NCBI RefSeq assembly: GCF_029023825.1
Contig: NZ_CP118957.1
Span: forward strand, 491,501 to 555,500
DNA: 64,000 bases
Source of the DNA: Enterococcus saccharolyticus subsp. saccharolyticus
GTDB taxonomy: Bacteria > Bacillota > Bacilli > Lactobacillales > Enterococcaceae
Direction: 5' to 3'
Shown: piece after piece, positions 1-9,843 of the stretch
Numbering within the stretch: the stretch's first letter is position 1
Layout of the letters: the number at the start of each line of letters is the position of its first letter
Translations under genes and position numbers: made by a program
Notes under the pieces: generated by a model
Seen by the model: the letters and a program-made list of their open reading frames with translations, nothing else
Told to the model about the DNA's origin: nothing
Database searches by the model: none

Positions 1-1036
1 GAATTGATGCCATTTCTCATATTAAAAAAGATGTGTGGGATCGACCGTTTGATTTTGCAGATGTGAACGGCAATTATAAAAATATTGAAGGCATCGATGT
101 GTACTTGAAAGAATTAAGTGCAGTGTTGAAAAAACATCAGGTAATGTCAGTTGGTGAAGCGAATGGTGTGACGGCTGAAGAAGCGACAGCATGGGTCGGT
201 GAAAATGGTTATTTTGATATGATTTTTGAATTTGAACATATCGATTTATGGCGTACACGGAACGATGAAGGGATTGATTTGCGTTCATTTAAACATGCAC
301 TAGTACGTTGGCAAGAGTCATTAGCAGATGGGCGTGGTTAGAATGCGTTATACATGGAAAATCATGATGTTCCTCGTAGCATTTCCGCATTCGGGAATGA
401 TTCTTTCGCCTATCGGACAATTTCTGGTAAAGCGTTGGCAATGAGTTTTATGCTGTTGCAAGGGACTCCTTTTATTTACCAAGGACAAGAAATCGGGATG
501 ATTAACAATCAATTCGAAAGTATCGAGCAAGTCGATGCAGTGGATTCACGTAATTTATATGAAAGTTTAATTGAGACCGGTGCGACTGTAGAAGAAGCGA
601 TGCAAGTCATTTCAGGAACAACTCGTGACAATGCACGGATACCGATGCAGTGGGACGCATCAACATTTGCTGGTTTTTCAGTAAAGAACCGTGGTTAGCG
701 ATCAATGAGAACAAAAATTGGTTGAATGTAGTGGAAGAACAACGTCATGAGGATTCCATTTATCATTTTTACAAAAAATTAATCGCGTTGCGTAAGGAAT
801 ATCCCGTATTTATTGAAGGGGCCTTTCATTATATAGAAACCAACAATGATGATCTGTTTTGTTATGAACGAAAAGATGAGCATACGTGTTTTACGATTGT
901 TGTCAATTTAGGTGAAACAGAACACACCTGTGACTATTTACAAAATATAGCCAACCAAGCTGTCGTTCTGACAAATTATGAGGATGTTTTAGCGAATACC
1001 TTGCGTCCGTATGAAGCAAGATTGTATCAACAATAA
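1..1036 (+). pseudogene. GH13 alpha-glucosidase (oligo-1,6-glucosidase type), 5'-truncated by window edge and broken
   Basis: This is the C-terminal two thirds of a GH13 alpha-glucosidase that would release glucose from short maltodextrins or isomalto-oligosaccharides in the cytoplasm. The catalytic landmarks are readable: the RIDAISHI-like segment at the left edge with the nucleophile Asp, VGEANG (acid/base Glu) near 160, and MENHDVPR (third Asp) near 355-375. Two lesions break it. An in-frame TAG at 339-341 sits where GRGW-NALYMENHD would need Trp (TGG to TAG). A frameshift near 665-680 moves the reading from frame 3 to frame 2, after which KEPWLAINENKNWLNV continues normally to the TAA at 1034-1036. 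The start lies left of the window. Its neighbours are maltodextrin genes, so the original role was probably the last step of maltodextrin breakdown. Sequencing error could explain one lesion but less easily both. Confidence 0.85.
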
Positions 1037-1042
1037 TAAAGA

Positions 1043-1087
1043 AAAGGCTGTGACAACTACCTATGGATGTTTGTCACAGCCTTTTTT
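1043..1087 (+). terminator. Intrinsic terminator after the alpha-glucosidase
   Basis: A perfect 14-bp stem (AAAGGCTGTGACAA at 1043-1056 with TTGTCACAGCCTTT at 1071-1084) is followed by a T run. Confidence 0.9.
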
Positions 1088-1170
1088 GGAAAAAAATAGT
1101 TGTTCATTTTTCGAGAGCATCCCCATAATTTTTCTTTATAATGAAAGAAAACGATAAAGGAGTCCTTGAA

Positions 1171-2256
1171 GTGATTACATCTGAAAAATTAAAAAAAGAG
1201 TAGTACGATGCGCTAGTTCGAAAGGATTCAAATTATGATGGCATTTTTTTCGCAGCCATTAAAACCACAGGTGTATTTTGCCATGCGACGCGTACTGCAC
1301 GTAAACCTAAATTTGAAAATTGTGCGTTTTATTTGACGGCGGAAGAAGCATTGCTAGCTGGTTATCGCCCATGCAAACGATGTACGCCCTTGTCTTTTCC
1401 TAAATCTATCCCAGATGAAGTGAACCAATTAATTCATGCTGTGGAAGCCAATCCGAATAACCGTTGGCAAGAAGCCGATTTTGCTCAATTAGGAATGACT
1501 TCAGCAACTGCACGTAGGAAATTTAAAGAGTTTTATCAAATGACTTTTGTGCAATATGCTCGTTCTCGCCGCATGGGTTTGGCATTTAAAGAAATTAAAG
1601 CCGGCAGTAAAGTCATTGACCAACAATTAAATACTGGCTATCAGTCCTCCAGTGGTTTTAATGACGCCTTTACAAAAATTATGGGCAATCCTCCTAAAAA
1701 AGAGCCGGTAAAAGTGTTGTATGCCTCGTTTATTTCCACGCCGATTGGCCGTATGTTCAGTTTGTCAGATGAACAGTATTTGTATTTATTAGAATTTTTA
1801 GATCGTAGAGGATTAGAAAAAGAAATTGAAAAAACGCGCATCAAATACAATGCGCGAATTATTCATGGCACCACAGGGATTAATCGTCAGATAGAAAAAG
1901 AGTTGACCCTTTATTTTGATGGGAAATTAACGGAACTCACTGTGCCCATTCATTATGAAGGTTCCGAATTTCAACAGAAAGTCTGGCAAATTTTAAGAAC
2001 AATTCCTGTTGGAACGACAGTCAATTACAAAGAAATTGCGATTGAATTAGGGGACAAGCATAAAGTTCGAGCTGTTGGCAATGCAAATGGCGCCAATCAA
2101 CTAGCGATAGTGATTCCTTGTCATCGTGTGATTAATACCAATGGTGAATTAGGTGGATACGGTGGCGGGATTGCACGTAAAAAATATTTATTAGCATTGG
2201 AGCAAAAAATGGGTCACACGCATGAAACATTTACTCAATTGACATTGGAGAAATAA
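1171..2256 (+). pseudogene. ada: Ada-type bifunctional regulator / methylated-DNA-cysteine methyltransferase with early in-frame TAG
   Basis: The full frame starts at GTG 1171 behind AAAGGAG (1157-1162) and would give 361 residues: Ada zinc/phosphotriester-acceptor domain (about 1-75), AraC-type helix-turn-helix (about 85-180), then the O6-methylguanine methyltransferase domain with the acceptor motif PCHRV (Cys317, codon 2119-2121). Codon 11 is TAG (1201-1203). In addition, E. coli Ada binds zinc with Cys38, 42, 69 and 72. Here the equivalents are Cys37, Arg41 (CGT at 1291-1293), Cys68 and Cys71, so the second ligand is lost. An internal restart (first ATG in frame 1333) would make a 307-residue protein that keeps the HTH and methyltransferase parts but has lost most of the zinc domain. 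Repair of O6-methylguanine might therefore survive while the adaptive sensor is dead. The gene converges on and overlaps the 2231-2506 gene by 26 bp. Confidence 0.8.
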
Positions 2257-2506
2257 TTTTTTGTCCTTCAATCCAGTCAAATTCAATTTCAAACGAATGT
2301 TTATCAGCTTTTTTAGTATATTTGTATTCCACTTTCAATTGTTCGCTCGGGATGACAGGGATCGTTTCTGTTCCTTGGACAAATTGGAAACTACCTTGTT
2401 CTTTCAATTTTTTGGCAAGGGTCTCTAGAGTCGTAGCAAAAGCAACAAGTGACTGTTTTTCTTCATAATCAACCAATACTTCCGTCAATGGTTTTGGTTC
2501 ACGCAT
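2231..2506 (-). CDS. amphi-Trp domain-containing protein
   Basis: A 91-residue acidic/basic mixed protein that fits the amphi-Trp domain family: an N-terminal charged helix (residues about 14-40, with KSLVAFATTLETLAKKLKEQ) followed by alternating beta strands ending in a FDWIEG motif whose Trp gives the family its name. The function of the family is unknown. The start ATG (2504-2506) has an AAGGAGG ribosome binding site. Its 3' end overlaps the end of the convergent ada frame. There is no signal peptide or membrane segment. Confidence 0.7.
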   Translation of the reverse strand: MREPKPLTEVLVDYEEKQSLVAFATTLETLAKKLKEQGSFQFVQGTETIPVIPSEQLKVEYKYTKKADKHSFEIEFDWIEGQKIISPMSIE

Positions 2507-2578
2507 AGTAAAAACCTCCTTGTCTAATTGTTACTTCTAGTATACCTTAATAACACTTGTCATCGCTGATTAGAAGAA

Positions 2579-2646
2579 AAAATACCTGAACAATCTGAAA
2601 GGCAACCACTAAAAAGGGTACATTCATTCTTGTTCAGGTATTTTAG
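2579..2646 (-). terminator. Intrinsic terminator of the ABC exporter gene
   Basis: Stem AATACCTGAACAA (2581-2593) with TTGTTCAGGTATT (2630-2642). Read on the minus strand it is followed by a T-rich tract just after the ABC gene stop. Confidence 0.85.
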
Positions 2647-2649
2647 TTA

Positions 2650-4989
2650 TTAATCAGCGCGTAATGCGATAGCGGCATCTTTCTTGGCTGCCATACGTGC
2701 CGGAATGTGTCCACCAATCATGGTTAGAATTGTGCTAATGACAATTAAGATTAATCCATGAACTGGATTTAACGTGGCAACATTTTCTAATTCAGTTAAA
2801 TTGTATAATAACGCATTAATTGGGAAGGTTGCTAAGTAAGCAATTGCGACCCCTAAAGCTCCTGATGCAACACCTAAGATAGCTGTTTCAGCATCAAAGA
2901 CACGAGTAATATCTTTTTTACGGGCACCTAAGGCTTTTAAGACCCCAATTTCTTTGGTACGTTCTAGTACTGAAGTGTAAGTGATAATCCCAATCATAAT
3001 CATGCTTGTAACGAGTGAAATACCCGCAAAGGCGATTAAGACATAGGTAATAGCATCCATCAAACCACCTGTTAATTGCGTCATTGTACCCGCTAAATCA
3101 CTATAAATGATTTTGTCTGCTTTGCTTTTTCCTTTATTATACGCATCTAAATAATCCAAGACTTGATCTTTTGATTTGAAATCATTTGGATAAATCATAA
3201 TGCTATAAGGGGTAGCACTAGCACCTAAATAATTCAAGAAATTATCTTTGGCAGCTGTATCTAATTGTTCATTCGTCATGACATTCGTCGTACTATCTTC
3301 TTGTGCTTTAACAATTGCAGAGGCACTGTTTTTCTCAATGATTTTTTGTGCCAACGCATCGCTATACGCAATACCTGGTGCAAGTAAATCCATTGTTGAA
3401 GAATCTTTGATGCGTAAAACCCCAGCAATCGTTAATTCTTCGTTCGCACTATTGTTATAAACAGCTTCTAAATCTTGATTAGGAATAAAGTTGCCAGTAG
3501 GTAGTTCAGTATAAAATGCGTCATTGTAGGCAAGTGTGACAGTCGTACCAACAATCTCTGAAAATGGTATTTTTTCCCCTTCTTTGACATCAAAACCTAA
3601 ATTTTTCAAGGCATTGAGATTCGTTGTATTATTGTTATCCACAATTAAAACGACGTCGTTCGCATTTTCTGGATAATTCCCTTCAAGCAACGAATAATTA
3701 TCTTTTAAGAAGTTTCCTTGACTATCATCCAATTGTTGTGGGAAAGAAGAAACACCCACACCAGTTTGGGCAGCCATCATAGACATCATGGAACCTGTTT
3801 GGCTATCCGCAGCATCGTTGGAGAATTTGACCATTTCGGGTTTGCCATCAATTTCACGCAATAAATTCATATTCACTAAACGAGTGTACCCAATGTTATT
3901 ACTTAATGTTGGATCGATGTCTTCAATGTAATCGACATAATCTTGATCCAATTTATTTGTATGTTGGGCACGATCAGCATCACTAATTTTAGCAGTGACT
4001 TCTTTTTCAGTTGGGAAACTGCCTTTCGTTGAGCGATTTTCAAAATTTGTTGGATCTTGATCGGTAGTCACTTGCGAAATAGTGATTGGGAATTGTGATA
4101 AGGTTTCTGATTGTGTTTTATCAATTTGTTTTTGGAAACCTGTTGATAGCGACAAGACAATCGCAATTCCGATAATTCCGATACTTGAGGCAAAGGACGT
4201 TAAGAATGTTCGTCCTTTTTTGGTACGAATATTATTGAAAGATAACCGCAATGCAGTAGTGAACTTCATTTTTGTATGTTTTAAATTGAATTCATCTTTC
4301 TTTTTTCCTTCGATATGAGGATGGGAATCAGTTTGAATACGACCATCTGAAAATTCAATAATGCGGTCGGCATATTGATGGGCTAATTCAGGGTTGTGTG
4401 TCACCATCACGACTAATTTTTCTTTGGATAATTCTTGAATTAACTCCATAATTTGAATACTTGTTTCTGAGTCCAACGCCCCCGTTGGTTCATCACAAAG
4501 TAAAATGTCAGGATCATTGGCTAATGCACGCGCAATCGCTACCCGTTGCATTTGTCCCCCAGACAATTGATTCGGTTTTTTATTCATGTGATCGCCTAAA
4601 CCAACGCGTTGTAACGCATCTTCGGCTTTCGCACGACGTTCTGCTTTGGAAATCCCGCTTAACGTCATCCCTAATTCTACATTGTCGATAATTCCTTGAT
4701 GACTAATCAAGTTATAACTTTGGAAGATAAAGCCAATGGAGTTATTGCGATATGCATCCCAATCACGATCTTTAAAGGTTTTGGTGGATTTCCCATTAAT
4801 CACCATGTCTCCAGAATCGTATTTGTCTAAACCACCAATTACGTTTAACATCGTTGTTTTTCCAGAACCACTTGGGCCTAAAATAGCCACGAATTCTTGC
4901 TTACGAAAAGCGACGGATACGCCGTCTAAGGCTTTCGTCGTGGTTGAACCAACTTTATAATGTTTTTTGATATCTTTTAATTCTAACAT
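2650..4989 (-). CDS. ABC transporter, fused ATP-binding and MacB/FtsX-like permease protein
   Basis: A 779-residue fusion. The N-terminal nucleotide-binding domain has Walker [10 protein letters not shown] (38-46), the signature LSGGQ (142-146) and Walker B ILLCDEP (162-168). After a linker a first membrane segment follows at about 265-285, then a large extracellular domain (about 290-635) and three C-terminal membrane segments (about 640-770) of FtsX type with the [14 protein letters not shown] motif. This is the MacB-like layout in which ATP hydrolysis drives mechanotransmission rather than classic transmembrane transport. Substrates in the family include peptides, bacteriocins and antibiotics, and none can be assigned here. 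It is divergent from a MarR-family gene across 146 bp, so local regulation by that repressor is likely but inferred. Confidence 0.88.
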   Translation of the reverse strand: MLELKDIKKHYKVGSTTTKALDGVSVAFRKQEFVAILGPSGSGKTTMLNVIGGLDKYDSGDMVINGKSTKTFKDRDWDAYRNNSIGFIFQSYNLISHQGIIDNVELGMTLSGISKAERRAKAEDALQRVGLGDHMNKKPNQLSGGQMQRVAIARALANDPDILLCDEPTGALDSETSIQIMELIQELSKEKLVVMVTHNPELAHQYADRIIEFSDGRIQTDSHPHIEGKKKDEFNLKHTKMKFTTALRLSFNNIRTKKGRTFLTSFASSIGIIGIAIVLSLSTGFQKQIDKTQSETLSQFPITISQVTTDQDPTNFENRSTKGSFPTEKEVTAKISDADRAQHTNKLDQDYVDYIEDIDPTLSNNIGYTRLVNMNLLREIDGKPEMVKFSNDAADSQTGSMMSMMAAQTGVGVSSFPQQLDDSQGNFLKDNYSLLEGNYPENANDVVLIVDNNNTTNLNALKNLGFDVKEGEKIPFSEIVGTTVTLAYNDAFYTELPTGNFIPNQDLEAVYNNSANEELTIAGVLRIKDSSTMDLLAPGIAYSDALAQKIIEKNSASAIVKAQEDSTTNVMTNEQLDTAAKDNFLNYLGASATPYSIMIYPNDFKSKDQVLDYLDAYNKGKSKADKIIYSDLAGTMTQLTGGLMDAITYVLIAFAGISLVTSMIMIGIITYTSVLERTKEIGVLKALGARKKDITRVFDAETAILGVASGALGVAIAYLATFPINALLYNLTELENVATLNPVHGLILIVISTILTMIGGHIPARMAAKKDAAIALRAD

Positions 4990-5135
4990 TGCGACACTCT
5001 TCTCTGTTTAAATTTACCAATAACTCTAACTAAATTCACGTTTAACGGTATCACAACAGTTAACAAAAATCAACAATCAACATTTGATAATTTTTTTAAA
5101 ATCATTTAAACTAGAGAAGAAATGAGGGAAGAAAG

Positions 5136-5624
5136 ATGAAGCAACCATCAGAGCTTGATATTTCAGTATTTACGGATATTTTTTCTTTCATGAGTCAATT
5201 GGTTTTCCAAGATTTAGAAGTAGATTTAGAAGACTTAAAGTTAACGAAAATGGAAATGTTGATTATTTTAATTGTCGCTACGAATGAAGGGATTTCGATG
5301 ACCGACTTAGCCCAACAAGTCGGTACCTCGAAAGTACAAATTAGTCGTTCCATTACGAACTTGGAAAAACGCCAAATTGTTCAACGTCAGCATAATCAAA
5401 GCAATCGCCGTATTGTGAATGTGTTTACCACGAAAGAAGGAAAAGCGTTGTTTGCTCAAAAAGAAGAACAAGTCAAACACAAACTTGCCGATACTTTTTC
5501 TGTTCTAACGAAAGAAGACTATGACATGGTGACCAGCCATTTGACCGGAGCTTTAGAAGTATTAGCGAAATACAAGCAAATGAATGTCTCAAGATGTAAA
5601 AAACCAGAGCTGTTAGAGGATTAA
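5136..5624 (+). CDS. MarR-family transcriptional regulator
   Basis: A 162-residue cytoplasmic winged-helix regulator. The recognition region around residues 55-90 (ISMTDLAQQV, KVQISRSITNLEKR) and the wing (RHNQSNRRIVNVFTTKEG) are typical of MarR proteins, which bind palindromic operators as dimers and release on ligand binding. It has an ATG start with GAGGGAAG upstream. It is divergent from the ABC exporter gene, the usual arrangement for a repressor of an efflux pump. Its stop codon lies inside its own terminator hairpin. Confidence 0.85.
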   Translation: MKQPSELDISVFTDIFSFMSQLVFQDLEVDLEDLKLTKMEMLIILIVATNEGISMTDLAQQVGTSKVQISRSITNLEKRQIVQRQHNQSNRRIVNVFTTKEGKALFAQKEEQVKHKLADTFSVLTKEDYDMVTSHLTGALEVLAKYKQMNVSRCKKPELLED

Positions 5625-5646
5625 CAGCTTTGGTTTTTATTTTTTA
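5601..5646 (+). terminator. Intrinsic terminator overlapping the marR-like stop codon
   Basis: Stem AACCAGAGCTGTTA / TAACAGCTTTGGTT (one mismatch) followed by TTTATTTTTT. The TAA stop at 5622-5624 is in the 3' arm. Confidence 0.85.
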
Positions 5647-5700
5647 GCAAACAGTTGCGCTGTATAACTATATGTTTTGTATAGTTATGGGAATTAGTTG

Positions 5701-5729
5701 TTGATTATTTTTGCAATCGGTTGCATAAT
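5701..5729 (+). promoter_or_regulatory. Promoter with MalR-like operator in the spacer
   Basis: The -35 TTGATT (5701-5706) and -10 CATAAT (5724-5729) are 17 bp apart. The spacer holds GCAATCGGTTGC (5713-5724), a LacI-family-type inverted repeat. A second related repeat, GCAAACAGTTGC, lies at 5647-5658. The same layout is present at the malE promoter. Confidence 0.75.
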
Positions 5730-5764
5730 AAAAGAAGAGTCAATGAAATTGAAGGAGGAATAAC

Positions 5765-7498
5765 GTGGAGAAGCAAGCAATTTTACACAAAACCAAAAGC
5801 AATTATGCCTACGCTTATGATGCACAGACACTTCATTTTCGTTTGCGTAGTAAGCGTGATGATTTAACGAAGGTAACCTTGTTAATCGATCATGAAGATG
5901 GATGGTTACCAAATGAAGAAGGTGTGTGGATGTGGCAAAAAAAACAGCTACCCATGCGCAAAGAGTTTTCAACTGAATTATTTGATTATTGGTTTGTCGA
6001 AGCAAAACCACATAATTTGAAATCAAGGTACGGGTTTCTTTTAGAAGATGAACAGACACAAGTCTTGTTTGTCGAACGTGGTTTCTTTTCGCCAGAAGAT
6101 GACTTTATTCAAAATGATATTAATAGTTATTTTTCATTTCCTTATATCCATGAAAATGACATCTTTACAGCTCCATCATGGGTAAAAGAAACTGTCTGGT
6201 ATCAAATTTTTCCTGAGCGTTTTGCCAATGGCGACGTGACCAATGATCCAGAAAAAACGCATCCTTGGTCAAACGCTACCACCGCTATTTTAGGAGAATT
6301 TGAGTTTTATGGTGGCGATTTACGAGGAATTATTCAAAAATTACCCTATCTCGCAGATTTAGGTATTTCTGGTATTTATTTAACGCCGATTTTTAAGTCG
6401 CCTACTTCACACAAATATGATACGGAAGACTATTTTGAAATTGACCCTCATTTTGGGACGAAAGAAGATTTACGAGAGTTAGTGGACAAAGCGCATCAAT
6501 TAGGCATTCGGATTATGTTAGATGCGGTGTTTAATCATATTGGGTGGACATCGTATCAATTTAAAGATGCGCAAGAAAAAGGAACAGCATCTGACTATTA
6601 TGATTGGTTTTATTTTGAAGGAGAAAATTATTTGAATTTCTCTTATCACATGCCGAAACTAAATACGAGTCATCCAGCAGTGATTGATTATTTGATTCGT
6701 GTTGCCCAATATTGGATTTTAGAAGCGGATATTGATGGTTGGCGTTTGGATGTTGCCAATGAAGTGGATCATCAATTTTGGAAAACATTCCGAAAAGCAG
6801 TCAAAGAAGTAAAATCGGATGTCTATATTTGTGGTGAGTTGTGGCATGATAGTCAAGCTTGGTTGAATGGGGATCAATTTGACGGCGTGATGAATTATCC
6901 GTTGGCCAAACCAATCCAAGAATGGATTGCGACTGAACGCATAGATGGTCATGATTTTTTGGAGCAATTTGTTCATGCCTATACACGCTATCCGAAAAAT
7001 CAAAACTTGGGGATGATGACTTTATTGGATAGTCACGATACACCCAGAATTATGACAAGTGCACAAAATGATCCACGAAAAGTCGATATGTGTTTTGCTT
7101 TACTAGCAACAACGCCCGGGTCAATTTGTTTCTACTATGGCAGTGAAATTTACCTGCAAGGGGAAGATGATCCCGATAATCGTCGGTGCATGAATTGGGA
7201 AGAGCGTCCAACGAGTAATCTTGTACAATTGACACGTTTACGAAAAGCGCATCCAACGATGGGGTATGCAGGGGACTATGATTTTTTAAGTGTTACAGCC
7301 AATACCATCATCTTTAAGAAAGTCTCTGACAACGAAATACTTTATTTCATTTTCAATACGCAAGGAACCAATGAGGTCATTTTACCAACAGAAATGCAAG
7401 ATCAAACATTTAACGAGTGCATTCAGCAACAAACAGTTACCTTAAACAAACACTTGATAGTCGAAGAATACAGTTACTTAATATTGAAAAAAGAGTAA
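5765..7498 (+). CDS. Cyclomaltodextrinase / neopullulanase (GH13)
   Basis: A 577-residue cytoplasmic GH13 enzyme with an N-terminal beta domain (about 1-120, CBM34-like) as in cyclomaltodextrinases, maltogenic amylases and neopullulanases. It hydrolyses cyclic or linear maltodextrins and possibly pullulan. Catalytic residues are visible: nucleophile Asp329 (GWRLDVANE), acid/base Glu358 (GELWHDS) and Asp425 (LDSHDTPR). There is no signal peptide, so the substrate must be imported, which fits the adjacent malEFG genes. The start is GTG 5765, chosen for its GGAGG at 5754-5758 and alignment with the N-terminus of the paralogue at 11400. Repression by a MalR-type regulator is likely from the operator at 5713-5724. 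Confidence 0.88.
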   Translation: MEKQAILHKTKSNYAYAYDAQTLHFRLRSKRDDLTKVTLLIDHEDGWLPNEEGVWMWQKKQLPMRKEFSTELFDYWFVEAKPHNLKSRYGFLLEDEQTQVLFVERGFFSPEDDFIQNDINSYFSFPYIHENDIFTAPSWVKETVWYQIFPERFANGDVTNDPEKTHPWSNATTAILGEFEFYGGDLRGIIQKLPYLADLGISGIYLTPIFKSPTSHKYDTEDYFEIDPHFGTKEDLRELVDKAHQLGIRIMLDAVFNHIGWTSYQFKDAQEKGTASDYYDWFYFEGENYLNFSYHMPKLNTSHPAVIDYLIRVAQYWILEADIDGWRLDVANEVDHQFWKTFRKAVKEVKSDVYICGELWHDSQAWLNGDQFDGVMNYPLAKPIQEWIATERIDGHDFLEQFVHAYTRYPKNQNLGMMTLLDSHDTPRIMTSAQNDPRKVDMCFALLATTPGSICFYYGSEIYLQGEDDPDNRRCMNWEERPTSNLVQLTRLRKAHPTMGYAGDYDFLSVTANTIIFKKVSDNEILYFIFNTQGTNEVILPTEMQDQTFNECIQQQTVTLNKHLIVEEYSYLILKKE

Positions 7499-7500
7499 AT

Positions 7501-7540
7501 AAAAACGCATGCGCTATAGTTTTACGCATGCGTTTTTGTT
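7501..7540. terminator. Bidirectional terminator between the converging GH13 and malG genes
   Basis: Perfect 13-bp stem AAAAACGCATGCG / CGCATGCGTTTTT, with A and T tracts on the two sides so that it can work for both strands. Confidence 0.9.
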
Positions 7541-8413
7541 TTATTCTTTTACTGAACCAGAAGTAATACCGGCAACATAGAAACGTTGCATGATGATAAA
7601 TAAAATGGTAATTGGAATAGCAATCAAGACACAGCCTGCGGTAAATGACATAAATAAGGAATTCGCAGTTGTTTTAGTCATCATTGAGAACAACCCAATC
7701 GCAACCGTGTAGTTTTCGACTTTATCACCCATAATTACTTTGGCGAATATGAAGTCCATCCAAGGACCCATAAAGGACATTAAAGACGTATAAACAATCA
7801 TTGGTTTGGATAACGGCAAAGTGATTTTGGTAAAGATTTGCCATTTATTGGCACCGTCAATCATTGCAGATTCATCTAATGCCATTGGAATAGTATCAAA
7901 GAACCCTTTGGCGATATAAAAACCAAGTGCTGCCCCTGCAGAGTAAACGAGGATCAACGCAAATTTTGTTTGTGTTAAATCTAACGCTTTTAAAATATAG
8001 TAGATCGCAAACATACTCATAAATCCTGGGAACATGTTTAAAACTAAGGCGATTTTCAAGATTGGTTTACGCATTCTGAAACGTAAACGAGAAAGAGCAT
8101 AGGCCATCGCAATCGTAATGAACGTTGATAAAATACAGCTAATGGTAGCGATAAACAAAGTGTTTAAGAACCAACGTACAAAGGGGAAACTTCCCGTTGA
8201 ATTACTCAATAAAATTTTATAGTTATCAAGTGTGAATGATTTAGGGATGATATAAGGAACAAACGCACCACCTTCTGCACGGAAACTAGATAGTACAATC
8301 CAAACAATCGGGAACATCCAGACAATAGACATGACGATTAATAAGATATAACTTCCAGTTAAGGAAATTCGTTGACTTGATTTATAGCTTTTATTTTTCT
8401 TTTTTGCTTCCAT
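7541..8413 (-). CDS. malG: Maltodextrin ABC transporter permease (MalG/MdxG type)
   Basis: A 290-residue membrane protein with six predicted membrane segments, the first at about 20-40. The cytoplasmic EAA loop, which docks the ATPase, is readable as ESAMIDGANKWQIFTKITLP (about residues 185-205). It is the last gene of a malE-malF-malG unit, with 5 bp between it and malF. The family imports maltose and longer maltodextrins together with a binding protein and an MsmK/MalK ATPase. No ATPase gene is in this window, so the transporter probably borrows a shared ATPase from elsewhere, as known for MsmK in other Firmicutes. Confidence 0.88.
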   Translation of the reverse strand: MEAKKKNKSYKSSQRISLTGSYILLIVMSIVWMFPIVWIVLSSFRAEGGAFVPYIIPKSFTLDNYKILLSNSTGSFPFVRWFLNTLFIATISCILSTFITIAMAYALSRLRFRMRKPILKIALVLNMFPGFMSMFAIYYILKALDLTQTKFALILVYSAGAALGFYIAKGFFDTIPMALDESAMIDGANKWQIFTKITLPLSKPMIVYTSLMSFMGPWMDFIFAKVIMGDKVENYTVAIGLFSMMTKTTANSLFMSFTAGCVLIAIPITILFIIMQRFYVAGITSGSVKE

Positions 8414-8418
8414 AGTCG

Positions 8419-9768
8419 TTAGCCCTCCTTAAATGAATTTGTTCGAGTGTAGGCAATTAAACTAAATACTGCAGAGAGGATAAAGATTAAGATACCGATA
8501 ACTGAAGCCAAGTTGTAGTCCATCGTATTCAAGGTTAAGTTATATAACCAAGTTACCAGTAAATCGGTTGATCCTGCTCCATAAAAATCAGAATTTGTTG
8601 GTCCGCCGCCTGTTAATAGGAAAATAACATTAAAGTTATTGATATTTCCAATAAACTGTTGAATTAGAGCAGGGGTCATAACGAACAAAATTTGTGGGAA
8701 CGTAATGTTTCTAAAAATTTGGAAGGCATTTGCACCATCAATGCGTGCTGCTTCAATTTGATCTTCCGGTAGATTTTGAATAATCCCTGTAGAAACTAAC
8801 ATTGTTGCTGGCAAGCCAATCCACATGTTTACAAAGATAACAGAAATTTTTGCCCATAACGGATCTGTTAAGAAAGGAATCGCGGTATCGATTAGTCCCC
8901 AACTCATCAACGTTGCATTAATCGGGCCAGCACCATTTAATAAGTTACGCATAATTAACAATGAAACGAATTGTGGTACAGCTAAGGTAATCACAAAAAT
9001 TGTTCGCCAAAGTCCTTTAAATTTAATGCCTTTTCGATTGATTAATAATGCTAATAAGACACCAAAGAAGAAACAAGTAGCTGTTGCAATGACTGCCCAA
9101 ATTAATGTCCAACTAAGAACAGGGAAGAAGGTTGCTGCCATTTTTCCATTTAAAACATTGGCAAAGTTTGAAAAACCAACCCATGTGAATAGATTCTTCG
9201 GTGGTAGATGGTTATGATCGTAGTTTGTAAATGCGATAGAAATCATATAAATTAACGGTAGAATAGTAAAGAACAAAACACCTAATAATGGAATGGTCAT
9301 CAAAGTTGCATGGAAACGTTCATTTAACAAACTAGATAAGTCTTCCATTGTTGTAGGTGCTTTTTGTCCTGCTTGTTTCAATTCATAAAGATGACGCGCA
9401 CTTTTTAGATTCACGATATAAAGAACAATCATTAAAATACAAAGTAAAATAGCTGCAATCCCAAATAATAAGATAAGCATGGAGTTGTCGCCTTCTTGAA
9501 GCACAGGAATTCCTAACTTCTTATCCATGACTAACCCTTGTTCTTGTGTTCCTAATGTTGATAGCATACTTAATGCTGTTAATCCGTTGCGAATTAACCA
9601 AAAAAGAAAAGCAACTTGTGTCCCTAGGAAAAACAATCCTTTAAGCCATTGTTTATTGGCCAAGTTTGCAGATCCCATAATAACAAATGACAATTTTGTC
9701 ATTGCATCGCCTTTTTTGAATAACTCACGAAAGGTTGTTTTCTGTTCATATTTTTTTTTGTTAAACAT
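8419..9768 (-). CDS. malF: Maltodextrin ABC transporter permease (MalF/MdxF type)
   Basis: A 449-residue permease, partner of MalG. It has an N-terminal cytoplasmic stretch, early membrane segments (about 40-130), a soluble insert, and the conserved C-terminal BPD transport core. The EAA loop reads EAARIDGANAFQIFRNITFP (about 340-360). The length and long N-terminus match MalC/MdxF proteins of Lactobacillales. It lies 75 bp downstream of malE behind an intercistronic hairpin, and 5 bp before malG. Confidence 0.88.
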   Translation of the reverse strand: MFNKKKYEQKTTFRELFKKGDAMTKLSFVIMGSANLANKQWLKGLFFLGTQVAFLFWLIRNGLTALSMLSTLGTQEQGLVMDKKLGIPVLQEGDNSMLILLFGIAAILLCILMIVLYIVNLKSARHLYELKQAGQKAPTTMEDLSSLLNERFHATLMTIPLLGVLFFTILPLIYMISIAFTNYDHNHLPPKNLFTWVGFSNFANVLNGKMAATFFPVLSWTLIWAVIATATCFFFGVLLALLINRKGIKFKGLWRTIFVITLAVPQFVSLLIMRNLLNGAGPINATLMSWGLIDTAIPFLTDPLWAKISVIFVNMWIGLPATMLVSTGIIQNLPEDQIEAARIDGANAFQIFRNITFPQILFVMTPALIQQFIGNINNFNVIFLLTGGGPTNSDFYGAGSTDLLVTWLYNLTLNTMDYNLASVIGILIFILSAVFSLIAYTRTNSFKEG

Positions 9769-9801
9769 AGCCTTCCACTCACTTTCATTATTTTACAAAG
9801 A

Positions 9802-9828
9802 AAGGCGAAAGAAGGTCTCTTTCGCCTT
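9802..9828 (-). terminator. Intercistronic hairpin between malE and malF
   Basis: Stem AAGGCGAAAGA / TCTTTCGCCTT with a 5-nt loop, just after the malE stop. On the minus strand only a broken T tract follows, so it probably acts as a partial terminator or a 3' stabiliser of malE mRNA. Confidence 0.65.
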
Positions 9829-9843
9829 AAATATTGTTCAGAT

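Noticed and set aside
3248-4960. Several plus-strand open frames inside the ABC exporter gene
   Set aside because: They lie opposite a well-supported 779-residue gene, lack ribosome binding sites and match no family. They are composition shadows.
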